Positions 28,863-37,455 of a stretch of DNA of 37,455 bases are shown piece by piece. Origin of the DNA: AA29 sp041481445 (lineage in GTDB: Bacteria; Acidobacteriota; Vicinamibacteria; Fen-336). The stretch's first letter is position 1. Each line of letters opens with the position of its first letter. Below the pieces are notes generated by a model that saw nothing but the letters and a program-made list of their open reading frames with translations, was not told the DNA's origin and searched no databases. The stretch is from NCBI GenBank assembly GCA_041481445.1, contig JBGPBV010000062.1, forward strand, positions 1-37,455. Direction: 5' to 3'. The position numbers were made by a program, and so were the translations under genes.

Positions 28863-29456
28863 GTGGACGACCTCCTCTCCGCCGTCGTGGCCCTGTTCCT
28901 GATCATGGACCCGCTCGGGAACATCCCCGTCTTCCTGTCCGCCCTCAAGGAAGTGGAGCCGTCGCGGAGGCGCCGCGTCCTCGTCCGCGAGGTCCTGATC
29001 GCCTACCTCGCCCTGCTCGTCTTCCTGCTGCTGGGCCGGCACGTCCTGCGCGTGCTGCGCCTGGAGCCGGAGACGATCAGCATCGCGGGCGGGATCGTCC
29101 TGTTCCTGATCGCCCTGCGCATGATCTTCCCCTCGGAGGGGGGCCTGATGGGCGGCGAGACCCTCGCGGGCGAGCCCTTCGTGGTGCCCCTGGCCATCCC
29201 CTTCATCGCCGGGCCCTCGGCCCTGGCCGCCCTCCTGCTCCTGCAGCGCTCGGGGTCCGGGCGGACGGGGGAGCTCCTGGCCGCCGTCACCATCGCCTGG
29301 GCCCTGACCGCGGCCATACTCCTGGCCGCGCCCTTCTTCTATCGCGTGCTGCGCCAGCGCGGCCTGATCGCGATGGAGCGGCTCATGGGCATGCTGCTCG
29401 TCATGGTCGCCGTGCAGATGCTGATGAACGGCATCCGCGCCTTCCAGCGGGGCTGA
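28863..29456 (+). CDS. MarC-family integral membrane protein
   Basis: This is a 197-residue protein with about six transmembrane helices and the MarC/UPF0056 signature LFLIMDPLGNIPVFLSALK near the N-terminus, then LEPETISIAGGIVLFLIALRMIF and PLAIPFIAGPSALAALLLL. MarC-family proteins were once linked to multiple-antibiotic resistance, but that link was not supported later and their transport role remains unclear. The start is GTG 28863, the only sensible start giving the full first helix; it has no Shine-Dalgarno. The length is typical of the family. Confidence 0.88.
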   Translation: MDDLLSAVVALFLIMDPLGNIPVFLSALKEVEPSRRRRVLVREVLIAYLALLVFLLLGRHVLRVLRLEPETISIAGGIVLFLIALRMIFPSEGGLMGGETLAGEPFVVPLAIPFIAGPSALAALLLLQRSGSGRTGELLAAVTIAWALTAAILLAAPFFYRVLRQRGLIAMERLMGMLLVMVAVQMLMNGIRAFQRG

Positions 29457-29539
29457 TCCCAGGCCTCTCGCGCAACCCTCACCTCCCCATCACCGCGGGA
29501 TCAGGCGGCCTTCCCGCCCGCCGCGCAGATTACAGGCGG

Positions 29540-29555
29540 GGCCACCGGGGTGGCC
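29540..29555. repeat. Inverted repeat directly upstream of the radical SAM ribosome-binding site
   Basis: GGCCACC (29540-29546) and GGTGGCC (29549-29555) are perfect inverted arms; as RNA this would fold as a 6-pair stem with a CGGG loop. It abuts the GGAGAGAGG ribosome-binding site of the radical SAM gene, so it could influence translation. It could equally be a chance repeat in GC-rich DNA. Confidence 0.3.
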
Positions 29556-29568
29556 GGAGAGAGGCGCG

Positions 29569-31053
29569 ATGAAGGTCAAGATGATCCTGCCGGCGCTGAC
29601 GGAAGCGATCAGCCCGTTCTTCCGTCCCATCAAGTACTCGTTGTTCCCGCCCCTGGGGCTGGCCACCCTGGCCGCGTACCTGCGGCCGGACGACGACGTC
29701 ACCCTGCAGGACGAGCACGTCGAGCGCCTGGAGCTCGACGATGGGCCCGACCTGGTCGCCATCCAGGTCTACATCACCTCCGCCCGGCGCGCCTACGCGC
29801 TGGCCGACCACTATCGCCGGCGCGGCGCGTACGTCGTGCTGGGCGGCCTCCACGTCACGTCCCTGCCCGAGGAGGCGGCCGCGCACGCGGACACGATCTT
29901 CCTGGGCCCCGGCGAGGACACCTGGCCGCAGTTCCTGGCCGATTTCCGCGCCGGCCGCCCCCGGCCGCTCTACCGCTCGCGCGTGCGCACGCTGGCCGCG
30001 CTGCCGCCCATCCGCCGCGACCTCATCAAGCGCACGCACTACCTGGTGCCGAACTCGATCGTGGTCTCGCGCGGCTGCCCGCACTCGTGCTCGTTCTGCT
30101 ACAAGGAGGCCTTCTTCGCCGGCGGCCGCGGGTTCTACACCCAGCGCGTGGACGACGCGCTCCGCGAGATCGCGCGCCTGCCCGGCCGCCACCTCTACTT
30201 CCTCGACGACCATCTCTTCGGCGACGTGCGCTTCGCCTCCGCGCTGTTCGAGGGCATGCGCGGAATGGGCCGGCTCTGGCAGGCGGCGGGGACGGTGGCC
30301 TCCGTGCTGCGGCCGCACCTTCTCGAAAAGGCGGTGGCCTGCGGCCTGCGCAGCCTCTTCGTGGGGTTCGAGACCCTCGACGCCGGCAACCTCCGCGCCC
30401 AGGCCAAGCCCCACAACCTCCGCCGGGACTACGGCGAGGCCATCCGGCGGCTGCACGGGCTCGGCGTGATGGTGAACGGCAGCTTCGTCTTCGGCATGGA
30501 CGAGGACGACGAGACCGTCTTCGACCGCACCGTGGACTGGGCGGTCGGCCAGGGCATCGAGACGGCGACGTTCCACGTCCTCACGCCCTATCCGGGCACC
30601 GCGACCTTCCAGCAGATGGAGGCGGAGGGACGGATCCTGCACCGCGACTGGGACCTCTACGACACCCGCCACACGGTGTTCCGGCCCGCGCGCCTCGCGC
30701 CGCGCGCCCTCGAAGAGGGCTACCGGCGCGCGTACCGGCGGTTCTACCAGTGGCCGAGCATCCTGCGCGGCGCCTCCACCAAGCCCACGTGGACGGGCGC
30801 CCTGCGCCACGCCGCCTACGCCGCGGGCTGGAAGAAGTTCGAGCCGCTGTGGGACTGGCTCATCCGCGCGCGCCGGGTGGGACGCGCCCTGCCCGTCCTG
30901 GAGACGGTGCTGGAGGGGTTCGCGCGCAGGGGGCGGGCGGCCGGGCGCTCAGACCAGCGCGCGGAAGACCTCGTTCGACACCAGGAACTCCTCGAGGGGA
31001 TCGACACCGTAGCGCCGCCGGAAGGCCTCGCGGTCCACGGCACGTGCACGTAG
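29569..31053 (+). CDS. B12-binding-domain radical SAM protein
   Basis: This is a 494-residue enzyme with an N-terminal cobalamin-binding fold (about 1-135: SLFPPLGLATLAAYL, then VYITSARRAYALADHYRRRGAYVVLGGLHV) and a radical SAM barrel whose cluster motif is CPHSCSFC (C170, C174, C177). LYFLDDHLFGD, FVGFETLDAGNLRAQ and GSFVFGMDEDDETVFDRTVDWA are typical barrel segments, and HVLTPYPGTATFQQM follows. The architecture is that of BchE/HpnP/HpnJ-like and methyltransferase-type enzymes, which methylate or rearrange lipids, tetrapyrroles or natural products. Nothing nearby fixes the substrate. GGAGAGAGG precedes ATG 29569. The last 60 residues are charged and unassigned. Confidence 0.9.
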   Translation: MKVKMILPALTEAISPFFRPIKYSLFPPLGLATLAAYLRPDDDVTLQDEHVERLELDDGPDLVAIQVYITSARRAYALADHYRRRGAYVVLGGLHVTSLPEEAAAHADTIFLGPGEDTWPQFLADFRAGRPRPLYRSRVRTLAALPPIRRDLIKRTHYLVPNSIVVSRGCPHSCSFCYKEAFFAGGRGFYTQRVDDALREIARLPGRHLYFLDDHLFGDVRFASALFEGMRGMGRLWQAAGTVASVLRPHLLEKAVACGLRSLFVGFETLDAGNLRAQAKPHNLRRDYGEAIRRLHGLGVMVNGSFVFGMDEDDETVFDRTVDWAVGQGIETATFHVLTPYPGTATFQQMEAEGRILHRDWDLYDTRHTVFRPARLAPRALEEGYRRAYRRFYQWPSILRGASTKPTWTGALRHAAYAAGWKKFEPLWDWLIRARRVGRALPVLETVLEGFARRGRAAGRSDQRAEDLVRHQELLEGIDTVAPPEGLAVHGTCT

Positions 31054-31072
31054 AGGCCCAGGCCCCCGTCGC

Positions 31073-31975
31073 TCAGCGGGGACACGGGGCGGGCGCGGTC
31101 TCGGAAGGCCGCGGCACGAGAGCGACCCGGCTCGCGCGGAGGTAGCGCGTCTCGCCCGCCAGCTCGAGCTTGCCCCGGACCTCGAGCCAGCGCGAGGTGT
31201 CCGCGCGCTGGGCGGGGTCGAGCTGGAAGCCGCTCCCCTCCGGCCGGCGGCCCGTGACCCACAGGGGTCCCTCCGCCGTGAGCAGGACCCAGTCCGCGGC
31301 CTCGCGGCGGCTGCCCGCGGGCAGGTCGCCGCAAAGGTTGGACCCGCGGAACTGGCCGGAGGTGGTGACGGGCTTGCCGTCCGCGACCGCCGCCGCCGTC
31401 CCGGCGTCGGCGAGCGTGCGCGTGGCCGGGTGGGGCGGGCGGCGACCCGCCCCGCGATCGGACAGGCTCACGATCGTGATCGACACCGGCGGCCAGCCCG
31501 TCTGCAGGTTCGGGAGCTCGGGCAGCAGCGGGTCCGCGCACTTGCTCTCGGGCAGCATCTGTCCCAGGCAGGGGACCGTCTTCTGCTGGGCGGGCAGGAC
31601 GCGCACGATCCCCGTGATCTCGACGTCCGCGCCCATCAGGTAGGCGTAGTCACGGTAGTCGCCCGCCTCGAACGGGATGAGCATGACGCGCGCCGTCCCG
31701 TCGGCGAGGGCGAAGTAGCGCCCCACCACCAGGTCCCCGAGGACCCCATGCACCCGCACGTTCTTCTTGTCGGCCGGCCCCGTGTTGTAGGCGACCTGGG
31801 AGAGGTCCTCCGGCTCCGCGGTCCCGTACTGTCCCTCGATGCCGGAGGGGGCCCCCGCGCTCGAGGCCGGCGGGCGCAGCGCGGGCGAGGGTACCGGCAT
31901 CTGCGCGACGGCGGGAGCCGTGGGAGAGGTCGCGGCCAGCAGCGCCACCAGCGCGCGCCCGAGACGTCCCGGCAT
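31073..31975 (-). CDS. Secreted protein of unknown function
   Basis: This is a 300-residue protein with a clear signal peptide (MPGRLGRALVALLAATSPTA to about A24, cleavage near AVAQ). The mature part includes EDLSQVAYNTGPADKKNVRVHGVLGDLVVGRYFALADGTARVML in consecutive segments, consistent with a small beta-barrel or OB-like fold, and a second beta-rich half (WLEVRGKLELAGETRYLRASRVAL). It has Cys pairs (VPCLGQMLPESKC; NLCGD). I do not recognise the family. Its ATG overlaps the TGA stop of the upstream sigma factor (TGATG), so it is translated with that gene. Any functional link to stress response is inference from this overlap. Confidence 0.8.
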   Translation of the reverse strand: MPGRLGRALVALLAATSPTAPAVAQMPVPSPALRPPASSAGAPSGIEGQYGTAEPEDLSQVAYNTGPADKKNVRVHGVLGDLVVGRYFALADGTARVMLIPFEAGDYRDYAYLMGADVEITGIVRVLPAQQKTVPCLGQMLPESKCADPLLPELPNLQTGWPPVSITIVSLSDRGAGRRPPHPATRTLADAGTAAAVADGKPVTTSGQFRGSNLCGDLPAGSRREAADWVLLTAEGPLWVTGRRPEGSGFQLDPAQRADTSRWLEVRGKLELAGETRYLRASRVALVPRPSETAPAPCPR

Positions 31976-32877
31976 CAGTTCAGCGCGCCGCGCAACCCCT
32001 GCGCATGACGGCTGCGGCGCAGCTTCTCCTTGGCCTTGCTCTCGATCTGCCGGATGCGCTCGCGGCTGAGCCCCAGGGCCTCGCCGATCTCCTGGAGGGT
32101 CTTGGGCTCCTCGCCGTCGAGCCCGAAGCGCATGCGCAGCACGTCCCGCTCCTTCTCGTCCAGCTCCGCCACCAGGCTCCGGATCTTCTCCTCGAAGGAG
32201 GACTTGATGAGCTGCAGCTCGACGGACGGGATCGTATCCTGCTCCAGGGTGTCGCCCAGCTCCAGGGTGCCGTCCTCGCCGACGGTGCTGGAGAGCGAGA
32301 GGTCGTCCCCCGCGACCTTCATCAGCTTCTCGACCTCCGCTTCCGTCATCTCCGTCTTCCGCGCCAGCTCCTCCGTGGTGGGCTGGCGCTCCAGCTCCGA
32401 GGCCAGCTTCTCGCGGGCCGACCCCATCTTCGAGATCTGGCCGGAGAGCTTCTGGGGGAGGCGGAAGACGCGGTGGTGCTCGGAGAGGGCGTGGAAGATG
32501 GCCTGCCGCACCCACCACACGGCGTACGAGATGAACTTGACGTTGCGCTCGGGGTCGAACCGCTTGCCCGCCTCGATGAGGCCGAGGCTGCCCTCGTGGA
32601 TGAGGTCGAGGAAGGAGAGGCCGAGGCCGCGATAGCGCTTCGAGTAGGAGACCACGAAGCGCAGGTTGGCCTCCACCAGCCGCTGCAGCGCCTCCTGGTC
32701 GCCCTGCTGGATGCGCCGGCCCAGCACCTTCTCGTCGTCCGCGCTCAAGGGCTTGAAGCGCGAGATCTCGCGGATGTACGCGTTGAGGCTGTCGCCGGTG
32801 GGGGCGCGCTCGGCCCGGCCGTCCCCCGCGGAACGGGCGGCCGGCTTCCTGCGCACGATCTTGCGGGTGTCGGACAT
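31975..32877 (-). CDS. RpoD/RpoS-like sigma-70 family factor (compact, no region 1.1)
   Basis: This is a 300-residue sigma factor. After a 28-residue basic N-terminus come region 1.2 (SLNAYIREISRFKPLSADDE), region 2 (NLRFVVSYSKRYRGLGLSFLDLIHEGSLGLIEAGKRFDPERNVKFISYAVWWVRQAI in consecutive parts, residues 71-127), region 3 (ELERQPTTEELARKTEMT) and region 4 (LQEIGEALGLSRERIRQIESKAKEKL, 261-286). It lacks region 1.1 and the non-conserved insert of large primary sigmas and has no RpoH box (the segment after region 2.4 reads LPQKLSGQISKMG). It could be the primary or an alternative group 2 factor. It lies 74 bases after hspR on the same strand, with its own TATAAT upstream. Confidence 0.92.
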   Translation of the reverse strand: MSDTRKIVRRKPAARSAGDGRAERAPTGDSLNAYIREISRFKPLSADDEKVLGRRIQQGDQEALQRLVEANLRFVVSYSKRYRGLGLSFLDLIHEGSLGLIEAGKRFDPERNVKFISYAVWWVRQAIFHALSEHHRVFRLPQKLSGQISKMGSAREKLASELERQPTTEELARKTEMTEAEVEKLMKVAGDDLSLSSTVGEDGTLELGDTLEQDTIPSVELQLIKSSFEEKIRSLVAELDEKERDVLRMRFGLDGEEPKTLQEIGEALGLSRERIRQIESKAKEKLRRSRHAQGLRGALN

Positions 32878-32916
32878 GACGGTCGGCCGGGACCTCGGTG
32901 CGCCGGGGCTGAAGCG

Positions 32917-32922
32917 ATTATA
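32917..32922 (-). promoter_or_regulatory. TATAAT -10 box upstream of the sigma factor gene
   Basis: A perfect TATAAT on the minus strand lies about 40 bases before the sigma factor ATG, in the 74-base gap after hspR. The -35 region is GC-rich with no TTGACA-like box. It suggests the sigma gene can be transcribed apart from the dnaK operon. Confidence 0.4.
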
Positions 32923-32951
32923 GGGTCGGAAGGTCCCGCCCGCGCTCGCCC

Positions 32952-33431
32952 TCAGGCCTCGTCCCGCGCCTTGGCCACCGCCGGCGCCGGCTCCGCCGCC
33001 CTCTCCGGCGCCTTGACGATGGGGGCGGGGGCGACCTTCACCAGCGCCTGGTCGTTCCCCTCCGTCTCGCCCTCCGGGCTGGAGCGCTGCAGCTCCTGGC
33101 GCACGTGCCCCACGAACTCGTTGATCTCCGACTGCATCTGCTCCATCTTGCGCCGCATGTTGAGGATGATCTCGACCCCGGCCAGGTTCACCCCCAGGTC
33201 GCGCGTGAGGTTGAGGATGACCTCGAGCTGGCGGAGGTCCTCCTCCGAGTAGAGGCGGGTGTTGCCCTCGGTGCGCGAGGGCTTGAGCAGCCCCTCGCGC
33301 TCGTAGAGGCGCAGGGTCTGGGGATGGATGCCGTAGCTCTTGGCGACCACGCTGATCATGTAGTACTTGCCGCGGCCGGGCGCCGTCCGCGCTTCGTCGG
33401 GCTGGGACCGGGGACGTCGGCCACGCGGCAT
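32952..33431 (-). CDS. hspR: HspR-like MerR-family heat-shock repressor
   Basis: This is a 159-residue MerR-fold regulator. In actinobacteria HspR represses the dnaK operon at HAIR sites with DnaK as co-repressor. The winged helix-turn-helix is YMISVVAKSYGIHPQTLRLYEREGLLKPSRTEGNTRLYSEEDLRQL across residues 24-69, very close to HspR. A helix (VEIILNMRRKMEQMQSEINEF) follows, then an Ala/Pro/Glu-rich tail. The first 22 residues are an additional basic extension. It starts 2 bases after the dnaJ stop, the same order as actinobacterial dnaK-grpE-dnaJ-hspR but without grpE. The HAIR-like site upstream of dnaK supports autoregulation of the operon. Confidence 0.92.
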   Translation of the reverse strand: MPRGRRPRSQPDEARTAPGRGKYYMISVVAKSYGIHPQTLRLYEREGLLKPSRTEGNTRLYSEEDLRQLEVILNLTRDLGVNLAGVEIILNMRRKMEQMQSEINEFVGHVRQELQRSSPEGETEGNDQALVKVAPAPIVKAPERAAEPAPAVAKARDEA

Positions 33432-33433
33432 GG

Positions 33434-34558
33434 TCAGGATCCCTTCTGGCCGGCGGCGGGAGCCAGGGGTTCCGGCCGGCGCGGGTTCTCGGGGTTGCGC
33501 CGCGCGAACTCGCGGAGCAGCTCACGGCTCTCGTCGTCGCGCACGCGCGGCACCCACACGCGGGCCTCGACGTAGAGGTCGCCGCGGCCGCCGTCACCCG
33601 GGCGCGGGAGGCCGCGCTTGCGGAGGCGGAAGCGCTGGCCGGCCTGCGTCCCCGCCGGGACCTCGATGACCACCGCGCCCTGCGGCGTCTGCACCTCGAC
33701 GTGCCCGCCCAGGGCCGCCTCCGTGATCGTGATCGGGACCTCGCAGTAGAGGTCCTCGCCGTCGCGCCGGTAGACGGGGTGCGCGTCCACGTGGACGACG
33801 ACCACGAAGTCGCCGGGCGGGCCCCCGCGCTGGCCGGCGTTGCCCGCCCCCGGGATCCGGACGCGGGCCCCGTCGCCGATCCCCGCCGGCAGATCGACGT
33901 CCATCCAGTCCGACTGCATGACCCGGCCCTCGCCCGAGCAGCGCGCGCAGGCCCGGGCCCGGAGGCTGCCCGTCCCGCTGCACTCGGCGCAGCGCCGGCT
34001 GAAGATCATCCGCCCTCGGTGGGTGCGCACCTGCCCCGATCCCTCGCACTCCGGGCACGGCACCGGGCCCATGGCCAGGGCGCCCGCGCCGCCGCAGGCC
34101 GCGCAGCGGTCGAGGCGCACGACGTGCAGCCGCCGGCGGATCGGATGGAAGCATTCGTCGAAGGCGACGTGCACCGGCTGCTCGAGGTCCTCGCCCCTCT
34201 GCGGCGCCTCGCGCGCGGCCTCGCGCGCGGCCTCGCGGGGGCCGCGCAGGATGCCCGCGAAGATGTCGTGGAACCCCGCGCGGCCCACCCGGACCTCGGC
34301 CGAGAAGTCGAACCCCTCGAAGCCGATCTCGGGGATGGCCGACTCGCGGGGTCTGGTCTCACCCCGGTCGTAGGCCGCGCGCCGCTGGGCGTCGACGAGC
34401 ACCTCGAAGGCGTCCGAGACCGCGCGGAAGCGCTGCTCGGCCACGGGGTCGCCGGGGTTGAGATCGGGGTGGAGCTGGCGGGCGGCCTTCTGGTACGCGC
34501 GGCGGACCTCCGCCACGCTCGCGTTGCGCCTGACGCCCAGCAGCTGGTAGAGGTCCAA
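33434..34558 (-). CDS. dnaJ: DnaJ (Hsp40) co-chaperone, zinc-finger type without a clear G/F region
   Basis: This is the J-domain co-chaperone that stimulates DnaK ATPase. The 374-residue protein has the J domain (1-65) with HPD at 30-32, four zinc-finger repeats CAACGGAG, CPECEGSG, CAECSGTG and CARCSGEG (Cys at 152/155, 168/171, 190/193, 204/207), and the C-terminal substrate domains. The usual Gly/Phe-rich linker is missing: residues 70-128 are a short acidic/aromatic stretch followed by REAAREAAREA, encoded by a 12-base tandem repeat. It starts with TTG 34558, 11 bases after the dnaK stop. No better ATG is available without losing the J domain start. Confidence 0.93.
   Translation of the reverse strand: MDLYQLLGVRRNASVAEVRRAYQKAARQLHPDLNPGDPVAEQRFRAVSDAFEVLVDAQRRAAYDRGETRPRESAIPEIGFEGFDFSAEVRVGRAGFHDIFAGILRGPREAAREAAREAPQRGEDLEQPVHVAFDECFHPIRRRLHVVRLDRCAACGGAGALAMGPVPCPECEGSGQVRTHRGRMIFSRRCAECSGTGSLRARACARCSGEGRVMQSDWMDVDLPAGIGDGARVRIPGAGNAGQRGGPPGDFVVVVHVDAHPVYRRDGEDLYCEVPITITEAALGGHVEVQTPQGAVVIEVPAGTQAGQRFRLRKRGLPRPGDGGRGDLYVEARVWVPRVRDDESRELLREFARRNPENPRRPEPLAPAAGQKGS
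34208..34243. repeat. 12-base tandem repeat inside dnaJ
   Basis: CTCGCGCGCGGC occurs twice in tandem (34208-34219, 34220-34231), followed by a degenerate third copy. Read on the coding strand it encodes repeated Arg-Glu-Ala-Ala in the linker after the J domain, at the place where DnaJ normally has its Gly/Phe-rich region. Length may vary between strains by slippage. Confidence 0.6.
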
Positions 34559-34569
34559 GGGTTATTCCG

Positions 34570-36486
<1,917 letters not shown>

Positions 36487-36503
36487 GCTCATGAAGGTAC
36501 TAC

Positions 36504-36524
36504 CTTGAGTGCCTAATTGTCAAG
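36504..36524. promoter_or_regulatory. HAIR-like HspR operator upstream of dnaK
   Basis: CTTGAGT (36504-36510), seven bases, then TGTCAAG (36518-36524) matches the HspR-associated inverted repeat (CTTGAGT-N7-ACTCAAG) with two mismatches in the right arm; CTTGA-N11-TCAAG is perfectly symmetric. It lies 11 bases before the first dnaK ATG and overlaps the TTGACA box, so HspR bound here would block transcription. The hspR gene in the same operon makes the call stronger. Confidence 0.78.
36518..36523 (-). promoter_or_regulatory. TTGACA -35 box for the dnaK operon
   Basis: On the minus strand TTGACA overlaps the right arm of the HAIR-like site. The best -10 candidates (TAGTAC 15 bases, or TACCTT 18 bases, downstream) are poor matches and lie next to the start codon, implying a very short leader. 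The -35 is a perfect match; the -10 is uncertain. Confidence 0.45.
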
Positions 36525-36580
36525 AATCATGCGCGTATGATGTGTAATACATTTAGAATCTATAACTTACTGTTTCGATC
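36525..36580. promoter_or_regulatory. AT-rich intergenic island with stacked inverted repeats
   Basis: This stretch between dnaK and the aminotransferase is far more AT-rich than the rest of the window. It contains ATCAT-N6-ATGAT (36526-36541, with a CGCG centre) and the perfect 9-base palindrome TGTAATACA (36543-36551), next to the HAIR-like site. TATAAC at about 36561-36566 could serve as a -10 for the plus-strand aminotransferase. It is probably a shared control region for both divergent genes. Confidence 0.45.
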
Positions 36581-36633
36581 CATTCAGCCCTGTGGCGGAA
36601 TCCGCTATCATCTTCCAGAGTCTTCACAGACAT

Positions 36634-37452
36634 ATGCCCGAAACCTTCGCGGTGTTGACGACGGGCGTGTCCCGGCTCCGCTCTTCCTCGGACCTCGCCG
36701 CCGCCTCCGCCGAGCTGCCCGCGGGCGCCTACACGACCGTGCGGACCTACGGCGGCGACGGCATCGCCTTCCTCGAGGAGCACCTGCGGCGGCTCGAGGA
36801 GTCGGCGGCCCTCCAGGGCCGGCCGGGATCGATCGATCGGGCGCAGGCCCGCGCCGCGCTCGGGACCGTGCTGCGCGCGACCGGCCATCCCGAGTCACGT
36901 CTGCGGATCACGTTTGCGCCACCCGATGTCTTCGTCTCGGTGGAGGCGTTCGTGCCGCTTCCGGAGAGCCTGTACGAGGAAGGCGTGCGGTGCGTGACCG
37001 TCCCCTTGCGGCGGGAGATGCCGCAGGCCAAGGACACCCGCTTCCTCTCCGCCGCCGGGGCCGCCTACCGGACGCTCCCGGGCGGCGTGCACGAGGGCCT
37101 GCTCGCCGACGAGGACGGGGCTCTCCTCGAGGGGCTCTCCAGCAACGTCTTCGCGGTGATGGACGGGGTGCTGCGTACGGAAGAGACCCGCGTGCTCAAG
37201 GGGACCACGCGCGCGCTCGTCCTGGAGCTGGCCCGCGGGATCGTGCCGGTGGCGCTCGATCCCGTGCGCAAGGCAGACCTCGGCCGCGTGGCCGAGATCT
37301 TCCTGACCAGCGTCTCGCGCGAGGTGCTCGGCGTGGTCCGGGTGGACGAGGTCACGATCGGGCGGGGCCGGCCGGGCCCGCTGGCCCGCGAGCTGCGCCG
37401 GCGCTACCGGGCCCGGATGCAGGCGGTGGTGGAGCGCCTCTCGACCGCCTGA
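36634..37452 (+). CDS. Class IV PLP aminotransferase (branched-chain/ADC-lyase-like)
   Basis: This is a 272-residue fold-type IV PLP enzyme; the family covers branched-chain aminotransferase, D-amino-acid aminotransferase and aminodeoxychorismate lyase (PabC). Recognisable parts are GAYTTVRTYGGDGIAFLEEHLRRLEES in consecutive pieces (31-57), the PLP lysine K133 in PQAKDTRFLSA, and the cofactor phosphate/ring loop LLEGLSSNVF (164-173; E166, S170, N171). FLTSVSREVLGVVRVD follows near the C-terminus. The specificity cannot be assigned. ATG 36634 gives a normal N-terminus; an in-frame GTG at 36592 would add 14 residues. The stop lies 3 bases from the window end. Divergent from dnaK. Confidence 0.88.
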   Translation: MPETFAVLTTGVSRLRSSSDLAAASAELPAGAYTTVRTYGGDGIAFLEEHLRRLEESAALQGRPGSIDRAQARAALGTVLRATGHPESRLRITFAPPDVFVSVEAFVPLPESLYEEGVRCVTVPLRREMPQAKDTRFLSAAGAAYRTLPGGVHEGLLADEDGALLEGLSSNVFAVMDGVLRTEETRVLKGTTRALVLELARGIVPVALDPVRKADLGRVAEIFLTSVSREVLGVVRVDEVTIGRGRPGPLARELRRRYRARMQAVVERLSTA

Positions 37453-37455
37453 GCC

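Noticed and set aside
31975..32877. Heat-shock sigma factor RpoH identity for the sigma gene near dnaK
   Set aside because: It lacks the RpoH box and has the region layout of RpoD/RpoS-type factors; position alone does not make it RpoH.

Overview
The window is a GC-rich (about 70% by eye), densely coded bacterial chromosome segment. It holds about 30 protein genes, has no gene-free stretch longer than about 160 bases, and shows no visible tRNA, rRNA, CRISPR array or insertion sequence. Three features suggest an Acidobacteriota-like or other environmental, deep-branching high-GC bacterium: an ECF sigma factor coupled to a membrane Ser/Thr kinase with a C-terminal WD40/TolB-like propeller; a Rieske/cytochrome b complex with a multihaem c subunit; and a dnaK-dnaJ-hspR heat-shock operon without grpE. 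This is inference; no 16S gene or ribosomal marker is present to fix the lineage.

Layout. 1-1.24 kb (minus): tryptophan 2,3-dioxygenase followed by a membrane protein cut by the window edge. 1.3-4.5 kb (plus): a complete topoisomerase VI operon, B then A, a type II topoisomerase that is mainly archaeal and plant and sparse in bacteria. 4.5-9 kb: a PAS protein, a beta-lactamase-family serine hydrolase, a small YtxH-like protein, and a minus-strand pair (benzoate-CoA ligase-like enzyme plus alpha/beta hydrolase). 9-13.5 kb (plus): an Ala/Pro/Lys-rich unknown, a GH2 glycosidase whose lipoprotein signal is in frame only behind a CTG codon, and a membrane-anchored HEAT-repeat protein. 13.5-14.5 kb (minus): a CDF metal transporter.

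14.5-21.1 kb (plus): a respiratory operon behind a strong sigma-70-type promoter: Tat-type Rieske protein, cytochrome b, an enlarged cytochrome b C-terminal subunit with an altered Qo motif, an eight-CXXCH cytochrome c with a long coiled coil, and a receiver-PilZ protein. Together these look like an alternative quinol:cytochrome c oxidoreductase. 21.1-24.6 kb (minus): the ECF sigma/kinase pair. 24.8-31 kb: a secreted amidohydrolase, a GNAT/DUF5996 pair, an NADPH-dependent FMN reductase, a MarC-family membrane protein and a B12-binding radical SAM enzyme.

31-36.5 kb (minus): the stress cluster dnaK, dnaJ, hspR, a compact RpoD-like sigma factor and a secreted protein whose ATG overlaps the sigma stop codon. 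An HspR-type inverted repeat (HAIR) overlaps a TTGACA box just upstream of dnaK. 36.6 kb to the end (plus): a class IV PLP aminotransferase. Several genes without a Shine-Dalgarno sequence have a -10-like hexamer 5-9 bases before the start codon, which suggests leaderless or near-leaderless mRNAs.
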